Of a DNA stretch of 12,220 nt, positions 7,445-12,220 are shown piece by piece. The DNA lies in the NCBI GenBank assembly GCA_900544375.1, contig UQUZ01000056.1:1-12220 (forward strand), in the 5' to 3' direction. Numbering within the stretch: the first letter of the stretch is position 1; every line of letters starts with the position of its first letter. A program made the translations under genes and the position numbers. The DNA comes from an uncultured Oscillospiraceae bacterium. GTDB taxonomy: Bacteria > Bacillota > Clostridia > Oscillospirales > Acutalibacteraceae. The notes beneath the pieces are model-generated. The model saw only the letters and a program-made list of their open reading frames with translations. It ran no database searches and was not told where the DNA came from.

Positions 7445-7495
7445 CGGCGTAGGGGCGAACACAGTTCCAGGCGAACATAGTTCGCCCCTACGCCG
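7445..7495. repeat. Long nested palindrome, core of the repeat
   Basis: A 16-bp perfect stem (7445-7460 with 7480-7495; left arm CGGCGTAGGGGCGAAC) is capped by a further GTTC/GAAC stem (7464-7467 with 7473-7476) after a symmetrical 3-nt internal loop. The right half, 7470-7486, is itself a perfect palindrome: GGCGAAC, ATA, GTTCGCC. Two alternative folds, one long hairpin or one short hairpin, are therefore possible. TAATAAAAAAA follows. Confidence 0.75.
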
Positions 7496-7577
7496 TAATA
7501 AAAAAATAGCCGGTAGCCCGCTCGCTCCCGTAGGCGTTACGTATCTCTTTGTTCCAAGGGATTGCGGCAGGCTTTGC

Positions 7578-7606
7578 TTTGTTACTCCGCTGCACTGCGT
7601 AACAAA
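7578..7606. repeat. 8-bp inverted repeat
   Basis: TTTGTTAC (7578-7585) and GTAACAAA (7599-7606) flank a 13-nt loop. Confidence 0.45.
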
Positions 7607-7609
7607 AAA

Positions 7610-7666
7610 TGCAAAGAGCCGTAGCGCCCCCCAACGCCGCGGCTCTTTGCACCTGTTAAAGCAGGT
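7610..7666. repeat. Strong hairpin followed by a small hairpin
   Basis: TGCAAAGAGCC (7610-7620) pairs with GGCTCTTTGCA (7641-7651). The stem continues inward through GT/GC and, after one mismatch, GCG/CGC, to a C-rich 8-nt loop. ACCTG (7651-7655) and CAGGT (7662-7666) then form a second short stem. No T-run follows. Confidence 0.6.
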
Positions 7667-7696
7667 ATGGAAAGGTGTATGACACGCAGTCACACC

Positions 7697-7725
7697 CATA
7701 AGTAAAAGATTCCCCCTTACTTATG
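7697..7725. repeat. 9-bp inverted repeat at the right end of the palindromic region
   Basis: CATAAGTAA (7697-7705) and TTACTTATG (7717-7725) are perfect complements around an 11-nt loop containing CCCCC. It could mark the end of the repeat or be a regulatory site for the downstream genes. Confidence 0.5.
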
Positions 7726-7826
7726 TCCTATTCATCATAGCGGATTGACTACAAAAAAGCAACCTGTGGTTCCGACTGTGGCAAAATGAATTTTTGTTAT
7801 TGCGTCTGATATGAACGAAAATAGTT

Positions 7827-7840
7827 TGTTTCTAGAAACA
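7827..7840. promoter_or_regulatory. Perfect 14-bp palindrome, candidate operator
   Basis: TGTTTCTAGAAACA is a perfect palindrome ending 25 bp before the ATG of the first HTH gene, a usual place for an autoregulatory operator. A weak extended -10 (TGATATGAA, 7807-7815) lies just upstream, which would put the palindrome over the transcription start. GTTTC (7828-7832) can also pair with GAAAC at 7856-7860, across the ribosome binding site, so a role in the mRNA is an alternative. Confidence 0.5.
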
Positions 7841-7865
7841 TCTATGTGAGGGAGAGAAACATAGC

Positions 7866-9353
7866 ATGTCGGATTTTAGCGATTTTTTGGAACGGCTCAT
7901 TCAGGAAGATGGGTATTCGGTTTATGGTTTTGCGCAGGAAGCGGGCGTTGATCGGCCAACACTGCACCGGGTTTTAAAAGGGCAATTGGTCCCCAGCGCG
8001 CCTTTTTTTCAAAAGGTGGTAAAAACGCTTCGTCTGTTTCCGCAGGAGCGGGAGCGATTGTTAGAAAATTATAACATTCTAAAAAACGGGGAAAGTGTTT
8101 TTTATCAAAGAGCCTATATCAAAAAGCGGCTGGAGCGATTTAACGATTTGGCGGCAGGTTTTCCTCCAATTTCTGCTGGCAGGTATTTCGCCGGGCAGAC
8201 GGAGCTGCTGCGGAGCAGCGTTTCCTGCATCCGGGGAGAGTATATGGTGGAAAACGTTGCCCGTCAAGTTTTTTTAGAGGAATTAGAGGGGCAGGAGCAT
8301 CCTCAGGTATCCACCAATATGCTGGATGGGACGACCGGTGTGGGCAGGACGCTGTTGCAACTGTATCTGGAACAGAATGATCGAATGGAGATCCACCACC
8401 TAATCCGTTTTCATAAAAGCATCGGCTCCCATCCGCATAATTTAAAAATGCTGTTTGATGCACTGCTGTTTAGCTTTTCATCGGTAGACGGCTATGATCC
8501 CCGCTTCTATTATGAGAATGTTTCTCCCCATGCCAACCCCTCTTCTCTGTTTCATTCCTATTTGATTACAACAAAATGCGTGCTTTGTTTTTCTGAGGAG
8601 GATAAGCTTGCTGCTTTGATTCGCGAGCCTGAAATGCGGATGTGCTACGAACAGCGTTTTCAGCAAACGTTTGCAGATGCGCAGCCACTTTTGCGGCGGG
8701 CTGTATCGCTGGAGGAAGCATACCAAATGGGGGAAGCTTTTTATCAGGGCAAAAAGGCCAGGGATCAATTTATCGCTTCAGGCGGCTTTCCGTGCCTTGC
8801 GCTTTGCTGCACCCCTGGGCTCTTGTATTCGGCCAGGCGGGATGAATCGACCGGTGTGCGCACGATTGTGGAACGCACTTGCCGCCACTTTGAATGCCTG
8901 GAGCACAGCACCAAAACGTGCGTTGCGATGACAACGGTCGATTGTTTTTCTCAATTTTTGAAAACTGGCCGGAGCGATTCCTTACCGGAGCAATTTTTTC
9001 GGCCCTTCACGCATTCTGAGAGGATCTCCATTTTGAAACGGCTGCTGAGCTTGATTCAGGCAGGCCGAGTCGAGCTGCATTTGATGAATCCGGCACGCTT
9101 TCATTTTCCCGATCAGATTTCCATTCATGCAAGTGCGGATGAAAAATGCGTTATCTATGCGTATCCATCCAATGGCCATGGAGGCATCAATGTGCAGATT
9201 CAAGAGAAAACGCTGCGGCAGGCGATTTTGGGCTTTCTCTCCGGCCTGCCGGAGAGTGGGCTGCTTTATACGGTGAAGGAATCGGAAGCGATCCTGCGCA
9301 ATTTGATTGCAGCGTCATGTGAGAAATCAGAAGGCGAGGTGCAATATGTCTGA
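7866..9353 (+). CDS. XRE-type HTH protein with unassigned large C-terminal region
   Basis: A 495-residue soluble protein. Residues 1-65 look like an XRE/Cro helix-turn-helix: FLERLIQEDGYSVYGFAQEA, a GVDRPTLHRVLKG turn and recognition helix, then FFQKVVKTLRLFPQERERLL. The remaining ~430 residues match no domain I recognise; no enzyme motif, TPR pattern or membrane helix is seen. There are many Cys (for example KCVLC at 237-241 and LALCC at 311-315) but no ordered metal-binding set. The next gene encodes a paralogue of the same length and layout. In the block 192-216 (NLKMLFDALL to DPRFYY) 11 of 25 residues are identical without gaps, and the C-terminal ends also align (TVKESEAIL with SKEESLAIL). 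The most likely role is a ligand-responsive transcription regulator. ATG at 7866 has GAGGGAG 11 bases upstream and follows a perfect palindrome that may be its own operator. Confidence 0.85.
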   Translation: MSDFSDFLERLIQEDGYSVYGFAQEAGVDRPTLHRVLKGQLVPSAPFFQKVVKTLRLFPQERERLLENYNILKNGESVFYQRAYIKKRLERFNDLAAGFPPISAGRYFAGQTELLRSSVSCIRGEYMVENVARQVFLEELEGQEHPQVSTNMLDGTTGVGRTLLQLYLEQNDRMEIHHLIRFHKSIGSHPHNLKMLFDALLFSFSSVDGYDPRFYYENVSPHANPSSLFHSYLITTKCVLCFSEEDKLAALIREPEMRMCYEQRFQQTFADAQPLLRRAVSLEEAYQMGEAFYQGKKARDQFIASGGFPCLALCCTPGLLYSARRDESTGVRTIVERTCRHFECLEHSTKTCVAMTTVDCFSQFLKTGRSDSLPEQFFRPFTHSERISILKRLLSLIQAGRVELHLMNPARFHFPDQISIHASADEKCVIYAYPSNGHGGINVQIQEKTLRQAILGFLSGLPESGLLYTVKESEAILRNLIAASCEKSEGEVQYV

Positions 9354-10866
9354 GTTCAGTGAATGCCTGAGCTACTTTATCAAGGAGGGGAAAACGGATA
9401 CAGCTCTTTTGGAGGAACGCACCGGCGTGCCGTGCAGCGTCATTGCTAGCTTCCTGAAGGGGAAGGAGCTCCCGGAGCAATCGGTATTTCGAATTTTGTT
9501 GCGTGAATTACCACTCACAGTGGAAGAAGAGCGCATTTTGTCGCATTGTTATTATGTCAGCAGTGTGGGCGAATGGACCTATCGGAGACGTTCCTATATG
9601 CAGCAGCAGCTCTCAGCGCTGGTTCAGATGATCCCTCGGGACACGGCTCGGCCTGATTGCAATTCGATTGAGCCCGCCGATTTCCACACGCTTCCGAAAG
9701 AGGGGATCCAGCTTTACCGCGGCCCGTTTGCCGTGGAGGGCGTTCTGCACCAGATTTTGAGCGAGGAGCTCAGCACGCAGGAGCGGCCAATGGTATGCAC
9801 AAATGCAATTTTGCGGCAGGGGATGCTACAGCGCATCTTGCTTGGAATGTACCTCAGCGCAGGCGGGAGGCTGGAGCTGCGCCATGTCCTCCCGTTTACA
9901 AAGGATACGAAAACGGAGCTGAATAACCTGGAGGCGCTTTTTGGCGTGCTGCCCTTTTGTATCGCGCCGGGTTGCGCCTATCATCCGTGGTTTTATTATA
10001 GCACCGCGCCGCTCTATGCGGATGCGTCTACTCCATTCTCCTTCTATCTTTATACCAATCAAAGGCTGCTGTGGTTCACTGATAATTTGGAAACGGCGGC
10101 CCTTATCAGCAATGACGACTTATTGGCGGCGTATAGAGAGAGGTTTGACCAAGCGGTCAAACTCTCCAAGCCATTGATTCACAGGGCGCCTTCGGCAGAG
10201 CAAATGATTAACGCCAGCGCTAGCTTTTATGCCAGCGCCGAGCCATACCAAACCTATTCTTTGGAGCTTCAGCCATGCTTGGGGCCGTTCCTCACAAAAG
10301 AGATGATGGAGCGAGTGGTCAATCTGGAAGAGGATGGGACAGAAGAGCTTGCACACGCACTTTATGAGTATTATCAAACAACGACTCCCCGCATGACGAA
10401 AATCACCAGCATCTGCTGGGAGCGTGGGCTGGATCTTTTTATTGATGAAGGACGGCTTTGCGCGTTTCCTCCTGTTTATGCGCGTGCGTTTGACCAGCGG
10501 GATAGGCTAGAACTTCTCCAGCGATTTCATCAGAGCGTTATGGATGGAAAAAGTTTGCTCTATTTTGTCAATGAGTCGCGCTTTCCCTTTGCGGAGGTTT
10601 TCTCTCTGCACTGTCAAGGTGAGAAGAAAGCTTCCTTTGAAGTGCATGACAGGGTCACACAGCTGTATGCCAGCATTCTCTTTGAAGAACAGAGCCTGTG
10701 CGGGGCGCTTTATGATTTTATCCAATCTATGCCGGATGGAGAATGGGTTTATAGCAAGGAAGAATCGCTGGCAATATTAGAGCGTGGCGTTGCCCGCTGC
10801 GAACAATTGGTTCGGCTGGATTCAGAGCATAGGAGCGAGCCGTCGCAGGCGGTTGCAGCAGAATAA
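9346..10866 (+). CDS. Paralogous XRE-type HTH protein, coupled to the previous gene
   Basis: A 506-residue paralogue of the upstream protein. The start is ATG at 9346, not the in-frame ATG at 9307. It has GAGGTG just before it, it gives MSEFSECL matching MSDFSDFL of the neighbour, and it overlaps the upstream stop by 8 nt, typical of translational coupling. Residues 1-65 form an HTH-like region (LLEERTGVPCSVIASFLKGK, then FRILLRELPLTVEEERIL) whose recognition helix differs from the neighbour's. The long C-terminal region shares blocks such as NLEALFGVLPF to HPWFYY (194-218) and RLELRHVLPF, and ends with a hydrophilic tail. No catalytic motif, signal peptide or membrane segment is seen. Coupled translation suggests equal amounts and perhaps a heterodimer. 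It is the last gene of the transcript and ends at a strong terminator. Confidence 0.85.
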   Translation: MSEFSECLSYFIKEGKTDTALLEERTGVPCSVIASFLKGKELPEQSVFRILLRELPLTVEEERILSHCYYVSSVGEWTYRRRSYMQQQLSALVQMIPRDTARPDCNSIEPADFHTLPKEGIQLYRGPFAVEGVLHQILSEELSTQERPMVCTNAILRQGMLQRILLGMYLSAGGRLELRHVLPFTKDTKTELNNLEALFGVLPFCIAPGCAYHPWFYYSTAPLYADASTPFSFYLYTNQRLLWFTDNLETAALISNDDLLAAYRERFDQAVKLSKPLIHRAPSAEQMINASASFYASAEPYQTYSLELQPCLGPFLTKEMMERVVNLEEDGTEELAHALYEYYQTTTPRMTKITSICWERGLDLFIDEGRLCAFPPVYARAFDQRDRLELLQRFHQSVMDGKSLLYFVNESRFPFAEVFSLHCQGEKKASFEVHDRVTQLYASILFEEQSLCGALYDFIQSMPDGEWVYSKEESLAILERGVARCEQLVRLDSEHRSEPSQAVAAE

Positions 10867-10870
10867 AATT

Positions 10871-10911
10871 TGGCTGTGCAGGTTGCGTATCATTCGCAAT
10901 CCGCACAGCCA
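10871..10911. terminator. Bidirectional terminator between convergent genes
   Basis: TGGCTGTGC (10871-10879) pairs with GCACAGCCA (10903-10911). After one A/C mismatch the stem continues as GGTTGCG/CGCAATC (10881-10887 with 10895-10901, one G-T pair) around a 7-nt loop. TTGTTTCATT follows on the plus strand and AATTTTATT on the minus strand. It should end both the HTH pair and lysA. Confidence 0.88.
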
Positions 10912-10928
10912 TTGTTTCATTATAAAAA

Positions 10929-12220
10929 TTAAAGATCGTTTCGAATCAGGTCGTCATACGTTTCCCGTTTCACCACAAGGCGGGCCTTGCCATCCTTGAC
11001 CATCACGACAGGAGGGCGGGGGATCCGGTTATAGTTGGAAGACATTGAATAATTATAAGCCCCGGTGGAGAGCACAGCCAAAATATCGCCGGGCTCAAGC
11101 GTTTGAACGGGCGCATTTTCCTGAATCAGGTCGCCGCTCTCACAGCATTTGCCCGCGATGGTAACCGTCATATCCTTGGGGTTGTCCGCTTTGTTGGCGC
11201 AAACGGCCTCATAATCCGATTGATAGAGGATATAGCGCGGATTGTCGTCCATGCCGCCGTCAATGGAAACATAGGTGCGGATATTTGGGATGTGTTTCAC
11301 CGCGCCGACTGTGTAGAGCGTAATCCCCGCCGTGCCGACAATGGAGCGGCCCGGCTCAATGAGAATATCAGGCGTTTCAATGCCGCAAAATGCGGAGTGC
11401 TCCTTGACAATGCGCGCCACACGGCCCATATAGGCGCCGTAAGCCTCCGGACGGTCCTTTGATCGGTATTTGATGCCGAAACCGCCGCCGAGATTAAGCT
11501 CCTTTATGGCGAAGCCGGTTTTCTTTTGAATCTCCGCGATGAATTCGATCATTACCTTGGCCGCGTGCTCGAAAGGATCAATATCAAAAATCTGGGAGCC
11601 GATGTGGCAGTGCAGGCCGCAAAGATGAATGCGCTCCATTTTGAGCGCTTCACGCACGCCCTCCAGCGCTTCACCCGTTTCCAGAGCGAGGCCAAATTTG
11701 GAATCAATCTGCCCCGTGCGAATAAAGCTGTGTGTGTGCGCATCAATACCGGGCTTAATGCGGAACATGATATCGGCCTTTTTGCCCGTATGAGCCGCAA
11801 GATCATTTAGGGTGTGTAGCTCGGTGAGGTTGTCCACAATGATACGGGAAATTCCTGCGTCAAGCGCCATTTGCAGCTCTTCCACTGTTTTGTTATTACC
11901 GTGCATATAAATCCGATCAGCCGGAAAGCCCGCTTGCAGGGCGGTATAGAGCTCTCCGCCAGAGACAACGTCAAGCCCCATGCCCTCCTCCTTGCAGATG
12001 CGGCACATCTCCTTGCAGGAGAAGGCCTTGCTCGCATAGAGCACATGGCCGTGGCCACTGTAGGTCTCATTCATGGATTCCACAAAATCCCGGCAGTGCT
12101 GCCGAATCTGTTTTTCATCCATGATATAAACCGGTGTGCCGAATTCTTTGGCGAGCTCCACCGTATCGAGCCCGCCGATTGTCAAGTGACCCTGCGCATT
12201 CACATCCAGGCAATCTGAAA
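10929..12220 (-). CDS. lysA: Diaminopimelate decarboxylase (5' end outside window)
   Basis: LysA is a PLP enzyme that decarboxylates meso-diaminopimelate to L-lysine, the last step of lysine synthesis. The visible protein has YASKAF with the PLP Lys, GLHCHIGSQ, the phosphate-binding NLGGGFG, EPGRSIVG, the catalytic GKCCESGD and the C-terminal GAYNYSMSSNYN, all in normal order. The GTG at 12203 is probably not the start. The frame stays open to the window edge, reading SDCLDVNAQGHLTIGG, and many clostridial LysA proteins begin with such a SDCL...G.LTIGG segment. The true start should be only a few codons beyond base 12220. The visible 424 residues from that GTG are already near full length. 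It is convergent with the HTH pair and shares the terminator at 10871-10911. Its promoter, and any lysine riboswitch, would lie outside the window. Confidence 0.96.
   Translation of the reverse strand, partial: SDCLDVNAQGHLTIGGLDTVELAKEFGTPVYIMDEKQIRQHCRDFVESMNETYSGHGHVLYASKAFSCKEMCRICKEEGMGLDVVSGGELYTALQAGFPADRIYMHGNNKTVEELQMALDAGISRIIVDNLTELHTLNDLAAHTGKKADIMFRIKPGIDAHTHSFIRTGQIDSKFGLALETGEALEGVREALKMERIHLCGLHCHIGSQIFDIDPFEHAAKVMIEFIAEIQKKTGFAIKELNLGGGFGIKYRSKDRPEAYGAYMGRVARIVKEHSAFCGIETPDILIEPGRSIVGTAGITLYTVGAVKHIPNIRTYVSIDGGMDDNPRYILYQSDYEAVCANKADNPKDMTVTIAGKCCESGDLIQENAPVQTLEPGDILAVLSTGAYNYSMSSNYNRIPRPPVVMVKDGKARLVVKRETYDDLIRNDL

Larger units (their letters stand above)
7177..7865. repeat. 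Gene-free, palindrome-rich intergenic region
   Basis: No credible gene lies in these 689 bp. Frames are open on both strands (7365-7682 plus, 7439-7699 minus), but they overlap, lack ribosome binding sites and read low-complexity Cys/Arg/Pro-rich text that follows the palindromes. The region holds at least six stem-loops and a 14-nt unit, GGCGAACRTAGTTC. Near-complete copies lie at 7264-7277, 7454-7467 and 7470-7483, and one with a 2-nt deletion at 7249-7260. Such short palindromic families are usually dispersed through genomes of gut Clostridia. Whether this one is dispersed cannot be seen from a single window. Confidence 0.65.

Noticed and set aside
7365..7699. Overlapping open frames on both strands in the palindrome region
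   Set aside because: Their text follows the inverted repeats, they have no ribosome binding sites, and they are typical false proteins of repeat DNA.
7240..7726. CRISPR array
   Set aside because: The repeats are few, uneven in spacing and nested palindromes; there are no regular spacers and no cas genes.
7745..7750. TTGACT as a -35 box for the HTH genes
   Set aside because: No -10-like hexamer at 16-18 bp; the sequence there is GGTTCC.
9307..9345. Earlier ATG for the second HTH gene
   Set aside because: Adds 13 residues absent from the paralogue; ATG at 9346 has the ribosome binding site and the MSEF/MSDF match.

Overview
The window looks like a chromosomal segment of a mid-GC Gram-positive anaerobe of the class Clostridia, most likely a gut Oscillospiraceae/Ruminococcaceae-type organism. 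This rests on the style of the AckA and LysA proteins, strong AGGAGG-type ribosome binding sites, T-rich intrinsic terminators, TTG and GTG starts and a palindromic intergenic repeat. It is inference; no rRNA or tRNA gene is present to anchor it.

Layout. (1) 1-658: the C-terminal half of acetate kinase (ackA), closed by a strong terminator. (2) 1019-3199: a lone cytoplasmic family GH95-like glycoside hydrolase (alpha-L-fucosidase family) with its own possible extended -10 promoter and a terminator. Just upstream, in the same frame but ended by a stop, lies a 20-codon open frame resembling the start of an XRE repressor. (3) 3373-7176: a promoter and a two-gene operon for a heterodimeric type IV ABC exporter. 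The first half-transporter has a degenerate ATPase site (Asp for the catalytic Glu, Gln for the H-loop His). The second has the intact site but a deviant LSQGQ signature. Together they form one consensus and one degenerate site, as in TM287/288-type exporters. (4) 7177-7865: 689 bp without a believable gene, packed with palindromes, including four copies of a GGCGAACRTAGTTC unit. It ends in a 14-bp perfect palindrome next to the start of the following gene. (5) 7866-10866: two translationally coupled genes (8-nt overlap) for paralogous ~500-residue proteins. Each has an N-terminal XRE-like helix-turn-helix and a long C-terminal region that I cannot assign to a known domain. This pair is the best candidate for something undescribed. 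(6) 10871-10911: a bidirectional terminator between convergent genes. (7) 10929-12220, minus strand: diaminopimelate decarboxylase (lysA), whose first few codons lie beyond the right edge.

How the parts relate. ackA and lysA are housekeeping metabolism (acetate/ATP production; the last step of lysine synthesis). The GH95 enzyme would act on imported fucosylated or related oligosaccharides. The ABC pair exports an unknown substrate, most plausibly a drug, lipid or peptide. The paralogous HTH pair could be a two-subunit ligand-responsive regulator controlling itself through the palindrome and perhaps nearby genes, but nothing in the sequence proves its target.
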